A DNA stretch of 64,000 bases from positions 2,825,234-2,889,233 of the forward strand of contig CP030886.1 of the NCBI GenBank assembly GCA_006969745.1. Reading direction: 5' to 3'. Numbering within the stretch: the stretch's first letter is position 1; every line of letters begins with the position of its first letter. Made by a program: the position numbers and the translations under genes. This DNA comes from Cytophagaceae bacterium. GTDB lineage: Bacteria; Bacteroidota; Bacteroidia; Cytophagales; Cyclobacteriaceae. Positions 52,320-61,685 of the stretch are shown piece by piece. Under the pieces are notes generated by a model. That model searched no databases, had not been told where the DNA came from, and saw only the letters and a program-made list of their open reading frames with translations.

Positions 52320-53004
52320 CATCCCTTTTTTTCAGCAGATAAAAGGTTCTAAAGCCTAGAATTTTTATTATCCGGGGCAGTTTCTTATTCCAGAAATGTT
52401 TGGGTACAAACCAGGGGATTACTAATTCTGATGTATGAAAATGTACGAATTTGAATTTTAACTTTCTTAATTTAATTAAGACGGTAGGTATAAGAATATA
52501 ATTTACATATGGCTGACCTCCTTCTGTATAAGGTTTTCTAATAATTGATCTATATAGACACCATATTCCAAAAAAGTTAAAGTAATTGGGACATGTTAGA
52601 ATTAAGTAGCCTCCTGGCTTCAGAACCCTATTTAGTTCTTCTAAAGCCTTCTTAGGATTTTTAATGTGTTCTATTGTCTCACACGAAATAATTACATCAA
52701 AAGAATCAGCCTGAAAGGTCATATTCATAATATCTTCCTTCATCCAACTAATCTTGTTGGTTGATCTAGATTTTGCGATTTCAAGAGCATTAAGTGAAAA
52801 ATCGCAAGCAACCAGCTCGTCGATTTGTGGAAATTTATTCTCGATATGGGAGGCAAATGATCCTCTCCCACACCCTATTTCGAGCACTCTTTTGGCATTT
52901 AGATCTAATAATTCAAGTCTTGATAATACAAAATTATACCATGCTGTATCTAGGTCATCGTCACCCACTCTATCCTCATGCCAGGAGTCATATTTATTCA
53001 CCAT
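52312..53004 (-). CDS. Class I SAM-dependent methyltransferase
   Basis: 230 residues. AKRVLEIGCGRGSFASHIEN is the SAM-binding motif I, ACDFSLNALEIAKSR motif II, and SFDVIISCETIEHIKNPKKA with LNRVLKPGGYLILTCPNYFN the later motifs. Substrate unknown, probably a sugar of the locus polymer. It overlaps the end of the upstream GT2 gene by 11 bases in the leftward operon. Confidence 0.92.
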   Translation of the reverse strand: MVNKYDSWHEDRVGDDDLDTAWYNFVLSRLELLDLNAKRVLEIGCGRGSFASHIENKFPQIDELVACDFSLNALEIAKSRSTNKISWMKEDIMNMTFQADSFDVIISCETIEHIKNPKKALEELNRVLKPGGYLILTCPNYFNFFGIWCLYRSIIRKPYTEGGQPYVNYILIPTVLIKLRKLKFKFVHFHTSELVIPWFVPKHFWNKKLPRIIKILGFRTFYLLKKRDVT

Positions 53005-53980
53005 TTTTATAAAGATTTAATTTGTGGAAAGAGTGTTTTCTTTTGAATTCATTAAAGTTGAAAATCAGCCAAATCAATATCTGAAAACTCTTGTATGCGG
53101 TTAGTGTTGAATAAAATTTTCTTTTGAGAATAGATCTAGAAAAGTGTACGATAAATATTCTAATATTTTTCTTGAAATATTCTAAATAGATTTTTTTTGT
53201 CATTCGATACTTATCCTCCATACATTGCTCCATGCAATAGAGGTCTATCCACCAATCTACATTTCTAGTATTTATTTTCAGGGTCTTTATTCTTGAAAGC
53301 CTATTATTGTCAATGGCATGATCAAGCATTAATTGGTCTGAATAGTAGATTTTATAGCCCACGAACCGGGCAAGAATGCACATTTCGGCATCTCCACCAG
53401 AGGAGTATTTTTCGCCTACTCTATCTGTGATGCTCAACTTAATATTTCTACTTTCTATAGTGTCAATGACTTCTTTTTTTACAATCATACCCGCCCCAAA
53501 AACCCATTCCTTGTAACCGTTTGATTTTGGTTTCGGTTCTGTTGCAAAAGAAACATAACATTCTTCGATCCATTTTCCTGGATAGGACTTAAACTTTGGT
53601 CTACACCACCCTCCAATTATACCGATTTGAGAATCTCTTTTTAAAATATCGAAAGTATTTGTAAGATATTGCCTATCTAAATGATTGTCATCATCACAGA
53701 AAAGATAGACGTCATGTATTGATTCATTGATTCCACGCATACGAGCACTTCGCAAACCAGGCACTTCTTCAGTTACAATTGTAGTTTCTATGTCTCGTCT
53801 TGTCTGATTTGAACATATTCTTCGACAGATTCTAAGTGTATTATCCGTCGAGTTGTTGTTTACTATAATAAGTTGAACTAATACTTGTTTTGGAATATCA
53901 AGCTCGAAAATACTTTGTAGCGTCTGATGAATTCTATTTTCACTATTGTAACAACAGACTATAATTGATATCCCTGCCAT
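52994..53980 (-). CDS. Glycosyltransferase, GT2 family
   Basis: 328 residues. GISIIVCCYNSENRIHQTLQ, VNNNSTDNTLRICRRICSN, VYLFCDDDNHLDRQYLTNTF (D-x-D donor motif) and WVFGAGMIVKKEV are GT-A hallmarks. A C-terminal hydrophobic helix is absent. It is an inverting transferase of unknown donor. It abuts the preceding methyltransferase, sharing one base. Confidence 0.92.
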   Translation of the reverse strand: MAGISIIVCCYNSENRIHQTLQSIFELDIPKQVLVQLIIVNNNSTDNTLRICRRICSNQTRRDIETTIVTEEVPGLRSARMRGINESIHDVYLFCDDDNHLDRQYLTNTFDILKRDSQIGIIGGWCRPKFKSYPGKWIEECYVSFATEPKPKSNGYKEWVFGAGMIVKKEVIDTIESRNIKLSITDRVGEKYSSGGDAEMCILARFVGYKIYYSDQLMLDHAIDNNRLSRIKTLKINTRNVDWWIDLYCMEQCMEDKYRMTKKIYLEYFKKNIRIFIVHFSRSILKRKFYSTLTAYKSFQILIWLIFNFNEFKRKHSFHKLNLYKNGE

Positions 53981-54729
53981 TATCTATTATGTTTTTCTCC
54001 TTTTTTAAGGAGATACGAAAATTTAAATTTGATAGAGTTGAGAAATGCTAAAAAGCTAACCCAAACGCCTATTTCTCCCTTTCTGAAAGATTTATTTAAT
54101 TCCGCAATTGTTCTGTTTTTCGATTTTAGCAGTTCTGGGTGAATCAAGGATAAATTTGGTGGAGGTTTTTCATCCCCTTTATCCTTCGTTACCAGAAATA
54201 CGTTTTGCCTATACCACCAATCAATTTTTTCATTTCCCCAGAAAATTGGTCTTATTTCGTCTCTAAAATAAAACCCTCTCTTATTGAATTTTTCCTTCCA
54301 ATAATTTGGCCATTGTTCATTGATATGATTTTGTCCGCCTTGACCAGGAACTGCAGCTGAAAATACTATAGTATCTCCATGCCTTATGAGAGAGTCAACT
54401 AAAGCATCAGCACTCTCTTCGATCAGATGCTCAGCAACTTCAAGACAAATGATAAGATCAAACCTTCTATTGAGTTCAAAAGGCCTATTTAGATCCTTTG
54501 AGATAAATTTTTCAACGGGAATCACTAATTTATTTAACTCAACATAGGGACCATCAATACCGTTGATGTCTTTAACACCTCTGTCGTAAAATGATTTTAA
54601 CCATGTGCCTGTACCGCATCCTACGTCAAGCACAGACTTGGGCTTAAATGTTTTGAGGAAATAAGGGATCATTTCCTCTGGAGCTTTCATATTGTGAATA
54701 ACCTCTTCATGTACGTATGGAACTTTCAT
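53980..54729 (-). CDS. Class I SAM-dependent methyltransferase
   Basis: 249 residues. KSVLDVGCGTGTWLKSFYDR is motif I, NGIDGPYVELNKLVIPVEKF lies next, FDLIICLEVAEHLIEESADA is the post-motif region, and VFSAAVPGQGGQNHINEQWP is a distinctive closing block. The DUF-like segment around HINEQWPNYWKEKFNKRGFY matches methyltransferases of capsule loci. It directly follows the Wzt gene. Confidence 0.88.
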   Translation of the reverse strand: MKVPYVHEEVIHNMKAPEEMIPYFLKTFKPKSVLDVGCGTGTWLKSFYDRGVKDINGIDGPYVELNKLVIPVEKFISKDLNRPFELNRRFDLIICLEVAEHLIEESADALVDSLIRHGDTIVFSAAVPGQGGQNHINEQWPNYWKEKFNKRGFYFRDEIRPIFWGNEKIDWWYRQNVFLVTKDKGDEKPPPNLSLIHPELLKSKNRTIAELNKSFRKGEIGVWVSFLAFLNSIKFKFSYLLKKGEKHNR

Positions 54730-55920
54730 TTAATGAATCATTTCTTGTCTTATAGGCCACCAAAAATTTGTAATAGGCGGGGGAGTAGCTCCATTTCCCC
54801 AAATGTCTCTTTCCACTACCTCCAATTTTAAATAATTCTCTTCAATATGAAGGTCTTTGTATTCATTGCCTAGGTATAGTGATATTGTATAAATCCCCCT
54901 CATTAAAGGAACCTTTCCCAATAAAATCTTGAATTTGGCACCTGAATTTCCTACCGGAATAGGTGTATTAGAATATCTGTTATTGGCACACAAAATGGGA
55001 ATACCATCTTGTGAATGGATCACAAAACCAAAGTATGCTGATAAGTCTTTTTGCGCTCTGCACTTTACTATTATGGAGAGATCATCTCCATATTGAATTG
55101 TTGATGACTGGTTTCCTTCATTTAAGGAAACCTCCTCCATCCAAACTTCAGTATTGTTGGGGGGAGTGATTGATAGTGAATCAGAGTTTCTATTAAGGTA
55201 TTGCTGTATACCTGCCAATGTGTCTCCGTCAAATTTTACCCTACCGGATTCAAGAACTATTACTCTCTCACAAAGATTTCTTATTGCACCCATTTGGTGG
55301 CTAACAAAAAGGATTGTTCGACCACTCTTGCTGACATCCTGCATTTTACTTAAGCACTTTTTTTGGAATTCAGCATCACCTACAGCTAGAACTTCATCAA
55401 TAATTAAGATTTCTGGTTCCAAAAAAGCAGCGACTGCAAATGCTAAGCGTAACTGCATTCCACTAGAGAAATGCTTAAGCTGAGTTTCTAAGAAACGCTC
55501 AACACCACTAAATTCTACTATTTCAGAGAACTTTAGATCAATTTCATTTTTACGCATACCTAACAAGGAACCATTTAGGTAGATATTCTCACGTCCGGTT
55601 AGTTCAGGATGGAATCCAGTTCCAACTTCTAATAAACTAGCCACTCTTCCACGTGCTAAAATGGAGCCTGTAGATGGTTTTGTAATTCTTGAAAGGACTT
55701 TTAGAAGAGTCGATTTACCAGCACCATTCCTACCGATTATTCCTATTGTTTCTCCAGCATTAACATCAAAGGAAATATCATTTAAAGCCCAGAAAATATC
55801 CCTGTTTTGCTTTCTAATTGAAAAATTACTTAGACTTTCTCTCAGACTACTATAGCCAGATTGAGAGCTTCTGATCTGATATTTTTTCCCAATATTTTTT
55901 AATTCTAAGATAGGTTTCAT
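54730..55920 (-). CDS. wzt: Polysaccharide ABC exporter ATP-binding protein (Wzt-like)
   Basis: 396 residues. ATPase domain: Walker A GIIGRNGAGKSTLLKVL, signature HFSSGMQLRLAFAVAA, Walker B ILIIDEVLAVGDAEFQ, and the H-loop FVSHQ. Residues from about 250 form a C-terminal beta-sandwich (MEEVSLNEGNQSSTIQYGDD, VHSQDGIPILCANNRYSNT), the Wzt substrate-recognition domain that reads the modified chain end. This implies an O-antigen or similar polymer made in the cytoplasm, capped and then exported. It overlaps the permease gene by four bases. Confidence 0.93.
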   Translation of the reverse strand: MKPILELKNIGKKYQIRSSQSGYSSLRESLSNFSIRKQNRDIFWALNDISFDVNAGETIGIIGRNGAGKSTLLKVLSRITKPSTGSILARGRVASLLEVGTGFHPELTGRENIYLNGSLLGMRKNEIDLKFSEIVEFSGVERFLETQLKHFSSGMQLRLAFAVAAFLEPEILIIDEVLAVGDAEFQKKCLSKMQDVSKSGRTILFVSHQMGAIRNLCERVIVLESGRVKFDGDTLAGIQQYLNRNSDSLSITPPNNTEVWMEEVSLNEGNQSSTIQYGDDLSIIVKCRAQKDLSAYFGFVIHSQDGIPILCANNRYSNTPIPVGNSGAKFKILLGKVPLMRGIYTISLYLGNEYKDLHIEENYLKLEVVERDIWGNGATPPPITNFWWPIRQEMIH

Positions 55921-56741
55921 GCAAAATCAGCAAAGTACGCCTCAGTTTTTTTGAAGTAGTTAATTCCAACAAAAAGTAGGGTGAAATTAAATCCCAGACT
56001 CATAAGTAGAAATTTTAGTTCGGAGATCTCCCCTGTCAATGGAAATCGGAAGCACTCTATTGCACAAAAAACTGGAGAGAGAGACATTGCCATTTTTAAG
56101 TATTCGTTTTCTACAAGACTCATGGGGTAAATAACAGGACTCATAAAGAAAAGCATTTGGACGAGAAAAGGTATTACATATCTGAAGTCTCGATACTTGA
56201 CATTCAATGCTCCTATTAAAGATCCGATTCCAAGTGTGGAAATTACTATTAGTAAAATGGAAATAGGCCAAAAAATGAAAGCAGAAGTTGATGGAGCTAT
56301 TCCATAGTAGACTAACAAAATTATGAACAATGTGAATGCCATGAAATAGTCAAAAACTGACACTAGAATGGAAGAAACTGGGATTATTATTCTGGGAAAG
56401 TATATTTTCTTAATAATGGGTGCATTGGTCACCATACTTTGAGCAGATGAAGTCATCCCTGATGCGAAACAATTCCATAAGAGCAAACCAGAAAATACGT
56501 AGATTGGGTATGGAAGATTTTGAGAAGGAATATTTAAAGTTTTTCCAAAAAAAAAGGTGAAGATCACCATCATCAAAAGCGGTTGTAATATTGCCCAAAC
56601 AAAACCTAAAACTGTCTGTTTATACTTTATTTTTATATCCCGCCAAGTAAAGAAATAGAACAACTCCTTATAAAACCATAATTCCCTAAAATTGAATGTG
56701 GAACTGGAGGAATCGATCTTATATTCCGTTTCATCGAACAT
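55917..56741 (-). CDS. wzm: Polysaccharide ABC exporter permease (Wzm-like)
   Basis: 274 residues. About six membrane helices; YFFTWRDIKIKYKQTVLGFV and WAILQPLLMMVIFTFFFGKT are the ABC2-type signature near the N-terminus. Later helices end with LLFVGINYFKKTEAYFADFA. It pairs with Wzt to move a lipid-linked polysaccharide across the inner membrane. It is first in the leftward run of five genes. The divergent gene starts 148 bases away. Confidence 0.93.
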   Translation of the reverse strand: MFDETEYKIDSSSSTFNFRELWFYKELFYFFTWRDIKIKYKQTVLGFVWAILQPLLMMVIFTFFFGKTLNIPSQNLPYPIYVFSGLLLWNCFASGMTSSAQSMVTNAPIIKKIYFPRIIIPVSSILVSVFDYFMAFTLFIILLVYYGIAPSTSAFIFWPISILLIVISTLGIGSLIGALNVKYRDFRYVIPFLVQMLFFMSPVIYPMSLVENEYLKMAMSLSPVFCAIECFRFPLTGEISELKFLLMSLGFNFTLLFVGINYFKKTEAYFADFA

Positions 56742-56889
56742 AATACAGCGTTTTAGCTTTGATCAAGTAAATTTAAGATAGTTCGCTAAACTAAGCATTA
56801 ACAGATCAATAGTTGATTCCTGTTTTATACTGGCTAGGATCAATGTGAAAGGCAAATCCCTAACTATCAATTATTGAGTTTTATACATA

Positions 56890-59800
56890 ATGGCTAAAAG
56901 ACTTTTTTTTCTAATAATTCTAGCAACATTAGACTTACAAGTGTACTCACAATCACTTGGTGTAGATATTTCATCTCCATCCACTGTTTGTATAAATCAA
57001 AATGTTGAGATTATCAATAATTCAACCAATGTGGACTCTTTAAATTGGGATTTATGTACGGGAGATTTGAGTTTAGACTTAAACATTATTAATACATTCC
57101 AACCTACTAATGATGATTTTATATATGGGATGGATTTTGTTAAATCAGGCAATGTTTGGGTTGGATTTACATGTGGCCTGATAAAAAATCAATTGTATAG
57201 AGTACTCATTGACGAAGGTTTCAACAGTATTATTGGTTTTGAAGTGGTGGGTGATTTAAATGACGTTATTAATCAACCTCAGGATGTTAGTATCCTGAAG
57301 TATTCGGATAGTTTTTTTGTCTACGTAAATAATAGAGGAGCAAATAGGCTAGTAAGGCTTGATATGGGGAGCTCACTTCTGGGAGATATTTCGTCTGTAC
57401 CGGGAGAAGTTTTGGATGCTTCTTCCGGAACAGTAAATGGGGGTGGTATGGGGTTGCTTGTTGATAATGAAATGATTCAAATCTTTTTAACTGACGCCAA
57501 TGGGATATCTAGTTATAGTTTATATGATGATCCAACCCACATCCCAGTTCCGGCAGACATATATAGATCTAATGGATTTAGTAATTATGCTAATGGAGGA
57601 GATATTGAGTTTTTTCAGATTGAAGATGGTTCTTGGTATGGATTTTCGGTAGGAATAAACTCAAACTCTTTAATAAGACTCGAATATTCGCTGGGTTATT
57701 TGGCAGATCCGACTGTTGTAGATATCACAACTGCTGAATTTTCATCAGTTAGGCCTTATGGTGTTTCAGTTATCCCTGACGGAAATGACTATTACATAAT
57801 AGCCTTTAGTATAGAAGGACCTATAGTGAAAGTTAATTTAGGTGAAAATATCACCAATGATCCAATCAATGATTCTAAGATTAACGATTCATATAGAAAT
57901 CTACTTAAGGGAATCTTTGTAAAAGATCAATCGACCAATTATTTGGTAACTGCTAACTGGAGTTCGAATGAAATCTATATTGCTCAATTTGACAATGCAA
58001 ATTGTGAGAGTGTTCCACAATCCTCGTCCGACTTTGATCTTGAGCCATTTCAATATTCTACCGAAGGAGAAAGAAATTTGACTATTAGAATGATAGATCA
58101 ATTTGGAGAAATTATAAATATAAAGAGGACTTTGGATGTCAATAGTCAAACGGCCCCTGATCCTACTTTTAGTTCAGACGCATGTATTTCTTCTCCTATC
58201 ACCTTCACTCCAATGACCTCTGGTTTGACTTATTCCTGGGATTTTGATGGAGATGGCCTGGAAGATAGTGACTTGGAAACACCTGAGTTTGCATTTGCAT
58301 CTACAGGCACATACACCGTTCGCTTAGACGTCTCAGACGGCACTTGCAACAACTTCTACGAGCAAGAAATAACAATATACGATCCACCACCGGCTCCTTC
58401 TTATACCTACTCTTCAGCACAAACCTGCATCAATGCAGATTTCACCTTTACCAACACCACAACAGATGGTGCATATACTGGCCCGCTCGAGTATCTGTGG
58501 GAATTTATAGACGAACCTTCCGGAACAGTGGTGGCTACTGCAACCACCAAAGATGCAGTTTATGCATTTGAAACAGAAGGTCAGAAAACCGTTAGGCTTA
58601 CTTCTAGTATTCCGGGATGTACCGAAGTGACTGAGCAAACGTTGATGATTACCCCAGGCCCCACGGCTAACTTTTTTGCTGCCTCGGTTTGTCAAAATGA
58701 GGCCATGCAGTTTACCAATACTAGCTCGGATGCTATTTCATACTCTTGGGATTTTGGTGATGGCTTCATGTCTACAGCTACAAATCCAAGTCATATTTTT
58801 ACCGGTGCTGGGAATTTCTTTGTCACTCTGACAGCTACTGATGCTGAAGGGTGTGAAGACTCAGAGGTGATAGAAGTAGCGGTTTCAGATAGCCCTCAAA
58901 TCAATTTTGATTTTGATATTCCATGCACATCCGCAGATGGAATCCAATTTTATGATCTTACAACTGTGGACAATGCAGACTTGGTCTCCTGGACATGGTT
59001 CGTAGATGACGTGGAAGTGTCAACGGCCCAAAGCCCACAAATTGTGTTTGGAAGCACCGGAATAAAAAATATTAGATTGGTCGTCGGAAGCTCCAATGGG
59101 TGTGAGTCATCATATAGTGAGGATGTAGAAGTTTTAACTGCACCGTCGCCTGATTTTACCTTTAATGTTGGATGCCAGGGAGAATCCTCATCATTTATAG
59201 ATATTACTCCCTCTACTGGCAATCCAATCGTCTCATGGTTGTGGACCATAGATGGTGTAAACTATGGCACTCAGGATGCAGATCATATATTTAACGATGC
59301 AGGAACATTTGATGTGACACTTGAAGTCACGGGTCAAAATTTTTGTTCAGAAACGATAACAAAGTCCGTTGAAATCATAGAATTGCCAACAGTCGATTTT
59401 TCCATTATAGGAGAGTGTGACAACCAGTTAATTGAGGCAACAGACCAATCGACTGCCTCAGCTGATCCTGTTATTGCCCGAAGATGGCGACTGGATGGGA
59501 TTAATGTAGGAAATGGAGCTCAGCTAGTACTAGAAAACCTGTCAAACGATACCTACGATTTGGAATTAGAGTTAGAGACCCAAGGTGGATGTGTCATTAG
59601 TTCAGCACAATCAATCGTGATAAATGATGCACCTGAATCTTCTTTTTCAAGTTCAAGAACCTACGGAATCCCCAATGATCAATTGACATTTACGAATACC
59701 TCAACTGGAGGATCCTCTTTTCAATGGTTGCTTGATGGGGAGGTCAGGAGTATGGATCCACAGACAGAAAGCATCACGTTTTCTTCCAGCGGAACATTTT

Positions 59801-60447
59801 TAGTCAGTCTGGTATCACAAAATAGCCTTGGCTGCTATGACACTGCAACTCAAGAAATTTTGATAGCTGTTCCTGAGGTAGATCTTGCAATCGGCAGCTT
59901 TGAAATAGTAAATGAAAATGGCACAGGCAAAATCTTTTTAGAGGTTCAGAATTTTAGCAACCTCCCGGTAGAAATTGTGGATGTTCAAATTGTATTGGCA
60001 AACACTTTTGCGATAACTGAACAAGTTGTAGGATTTATAGATGTCGGATCCACGAGCCTAATAAGTCTCAATGCAGGCATTCCACTGACAGTTTCTGAAC
60101 CTTCATATTTCTGCGCGAAACTATCTTCACAATACGTCGGTTATCCGGATATTGAGCCTGTAAACAATGAAAAGTGCATCACCATTGATCCGATCATAAA
60201 AGTCGAAGATCCTTTCCCCAATCCTGTCACGGATCAATTTCGATTAAAGCTAATTGTCAACGATGCGGGTTCAGCCAATATTAGTCTTCTCAACTCGGCA
60301 GGAAAAGTTCAATTAAGTAGTGTGAAAAACGTGACTGAAGGACTAAATAATTACTTCATAGATATGAGTCTGCTCAATCCAGGAATCTACTATGTGGTGG
60401 TGGATGTAATGGGGACCACACACAAAAAGAAGGTTATCAAACTTTAA
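56890..60447 (+). CDS. Large exported PKD-repeat protein with T9SS sorting domain
   Basis: 1185 residues. A signal peptide (LFFLIILATLDLQVYSQ) precedes an N-terminal part, about 20-415, with an Ig-like start and a beta-propeller-like region (FWLGF-type turns, SGNVWVGFTCGLIKNQLYRV). From about residue 420 a series of PKD-like domains follows, each with a Y/W-x-W-D-F-x-D-G core (TYSWDFDGDGLEDSD, SYSWDFGDGFMSTATNPSHI). A CARDB-like segment lies near 1000-1100, and the last 85 residues are a T9SS type A domain (EDPFPNPVTDQF ... KKKVIKL). It is a probable surface adhesin or matrix protein. The first third is AT-rich like the island; the rest is not. Confidence 0.88.
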   Translation: MAKRLFFLIILATLDLQVYSQSLGVDISSPSTVCINQNVEIINNSTNVDSLNWDLCTGDLSLDLNIINTFQPTNDDFIYGMDFVKSGNVWVGFTCGLIKNQLYRVLIDEGFNSIIGFEVVGDLNDVINQPQDVSILKYSDSFFVYVNNRGANRLVRLDMGSSLLGDISSVPGEVLDASSGTVNGGGMGLLVDNEMIQIFLTDANGISSYSLYDDPTHIPVPADIYRSNGFSNYANGGDIEFFQIEDGSWYGFSVGINSNSLIRLEYSLGYLADPTVVDITTAEFSSVRPYGVSVIPDGNDYYIIAFSIEGPIVKVNLGENITNDPINDSKINDSYRNLLKGIFVKDQSTNYLVTANWSSNEIYIAQFDNANCESVPQSSSDFDLEPFQYSTEGERNLTIRMIDQFGEIINIKRTLDVNSQTAPDPTFSSDACISSPITFTPMTSGLTYSWDFDGDGLEDSDLETPEFAFASTGTYTVRLDVSDGTCNNFYEQEITIYDPPPAPSYTYSSAQTCINADFTFTNTTTDGAYTGPLEYLWEFIDEPSGTVVATATTKDAVYAFETEGQKTVRLTSSIPGCTEVTEQTLMITPGPTANFFAASVCQNEAMQFTNTSSDAISYSWDFGDGFMSTATNPSHIFTGAGNFFVTLTATDAEGCEDSEVIEVAVSDSPQINFDFDIPCTSADGIQFYDLTTVDNADLVSWTWFVDDVEVSTAQSPQIVFGSTGIKNIRLVVGSSNGCESSYSEDVEVLTAPSPDFTFNVGCQGESSSFIDITPSTGNPIVSWLWTIDGVNYGTQDADHIFNDAGTFDVTLEVTGQNFCSETITKSVEIIELPTVDFSIIGECDNQLIEATDQSTASADPVIARRWRLDGINVGNGAQLVLENLSNDTYDLELELETQGGCVISSAQSIVINDAPESSFSSSRTYGIPNDQLTFTNTSTGGSSFQWLLDGEVRSMDPQTESITFSSSGTFLVSLVSQNSLGCYDTATQEILIAVPEVDLAIGSFEIVNENGTGKIFLEVQNFSNLPVEIVDVQIVLANTFAITEQVVGFIDVGSTSLISLNAGIPLTVSEPSYFCAKLSSQYVGYPDIEPVNNEKCITIDPIIKVEDPFPNPVTDQFRLKLIVNDAGSANISLLNSAGKVQLSSVKNVTEGLNNYFIDMSLLNPGIYYVVVDVMGTTHKKKVIKL

Positions 60448-60515
60448 TTTGGCAGCCTCGTTAGGGTCTATAGTCAATTAATTGTTAAAGGTTTGTAGTT
60501 TATTTGAATGGCCAT

Positions 60516-60561
60516 CAGAATTTTTATTAATCGTATTAACTTTGCGACAAATAAAATTCTG
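60516..60561. promoter_or_regulatory. Inverted repeat over a promoter element before the Lrp gene
   Basis: CAGAATTTTTATT (60516-60528) and AATAAAATTCTG (60550-60561) are inverted copies apart from one base. TAACTTTG (60537-60544), a perfect TAnnTTTG -7 element, lies in the centre. It lies 100 bases before the Lrp start and may be an autoregulatory site. Confidence 0.55.
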
Positions 60562-60660
60562 TCATTTGATGAGTGATGGAAAATTACACCTTAATAAATA
60601 TTAGCCATGTGGAATTACCGCCATATTCGGCAGACTAAGCCACAGAAATCCTAAACACAC

Positions 60661-61152
60661 ATGAAAATACAATCATCGCGTATTAAGCTGGACAAGATCG
60701 ACCGTAAGATTCTTGACATTTTACAAGCAAATGCAAAAATCACTAATGCTCAGCTCTCAAAAGATATTGGGTTGTCACCTGCGCCTACCTTAGAGCGAGT
60801 AAAAAAACTTGAGACTTCCGGTATTATCAAAAGCTACCATGCCAAACTTGATACTGATAAGGTTGGTCTTGGGGTGCATACTTTCGTGCAAGTATCACTC
60901 AAAGGTCATAATAAGAAAAACATTGATGCCTTCATCAATGAAATCAATGCGATTTCTGAGGTTATTGAATGTCACCATATTACAGGTTCGGGCGATTTTA
61001 TTTTGAAGATTATTTCAAGTGATATCCAATCTTATCAGAAATTGATGCTAGAAAAAGTATCAGAGATTGAGGTGGTTGACGGCTTGCAATCCATGATAAT
61101 ACTCTCTACTTTCAAGGACAGCAAAGTAATGCCTGTACCTGAAAATGAGTAG
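60661..61152 (+). CDS. Lrp/AsnC-family transcriptional regulator
   Basis: 163 residues. The HTH is LDKIDRKILDILQANAKITN, AQLSKDIGLSPAPTLERVKK and LETSGIIKSYHAKLDTDKVG. The C-terminal RAM domain has FVQVSLKGHNKKNIDAFINE, ECHHITGSGDFILKIISSDI and the closing TFKDSKVMPVPE. Such regulators sense amino acids or related metabolites. It overlaps the phosphoribosyltransferase gene by eight bases, so the two are co-expressed. Confidence 0.94.
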   Translation: MKIQSSRIKLDKIDRKILDILQANAKITNAQLSKDIGLSPAPTLERVKKLETSGIIKSYHAKLDTDKVGLGVHTFVQVSLKGHNKKNIDAFINEINAISEVIECHHITGSGDFILKIISSDIQSYQKLMLEKVSEIEVVDGLQSMIILSTFKDSKVMPVPENE

Positions 61153-61633
61153 CAATCAAATTTTATCACAGCCCAAGGTTGATCAGATCGTAAGAAGGAT
61201 CGCTTATCAGATTTATGAAAATAACATGAATGAGGAAGTGGTGCTTGTTGGAGTTGATTCGGGTGGTCGGAAGTTGGCAGATCAGATAAATGATACTTTA
61301 GGTGAAATATCTGGTAAAAAGTCAATTTGCCACACCATTTCGCTCGACAAAGAGAATCCTTTGAACAAAGACATCCTTATAGATGGGGATGTATCTGACT
61401 TAAGGAACAAATCTGTGATACTATGCGATGATGTACTTAACAGTGGCAGAACACTCGCTTACAGTCTTACCAAATTGCTAACGTTGAAGGTAAAGAAGGT
61501 AGAAACCGCAGTTTTAGTACTTAGAACTCATGGTAAGTTCCCCATTTATGCCAACTACAAAGGTTATGAACTTTCTACCACCATTAAAGAACATGTAGAA
61601 GTTCGATTAGGTGATGGAGTTTACCTATCGTAA
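61145..61633 (+). CDS. PyrR-like phosphoribosyltransferase
   Basis: 162 residues. The PRPP-binding motif VILCDDVLNSGRT lies at residues 91-103, preceded by VLVGVDSGGRKLADQINDTL. KVKKVETAVLVLRTHGKFPI and EHVEVRLGDGVYL close the chain. The proportions match PyrR-type bifunctional attenuator or uracil phosphoribosyltransferases, but the catalytic or RNA-binding identity cannot be told by eye. Translation is coupled to the Lrp-type regulator, an unusual partner. Confidence 0.85.
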   Translation: MSSNQILSQPKVDQIVRRIAYQIYENNMNEEVVLVGVDSGGRKLADQINDTLGEISGKKSICHTISLDKENPLNKDILIDGDVSDLRNKSVILCDDVLNSGRTLAYSLTKLLTLKVKKVETAVLVLRTHGKFPIYANYKGYELSTTIKEHVEVRLGDGVYLS

Positions 61634-61636
61634 AAA

Positions 61637-61660
61637 ACCCCAACAAAAGATTGTTGGGGT
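61637..61660 (-). terminator. Rho-independent terminator for the lipoprotein gene
   Basis: CCCCAACA / TGTTGGGG form an 8-base stem, extended by A-T. The six A before it make a T run on the minus strand. It follows the lipoprotein stop by about 25 bases and also ends the plus-strand gene's region. Confidence 0.8.
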
Positions 61661-61685
61661 CCACAATTAGCAACCAAAAATCACC

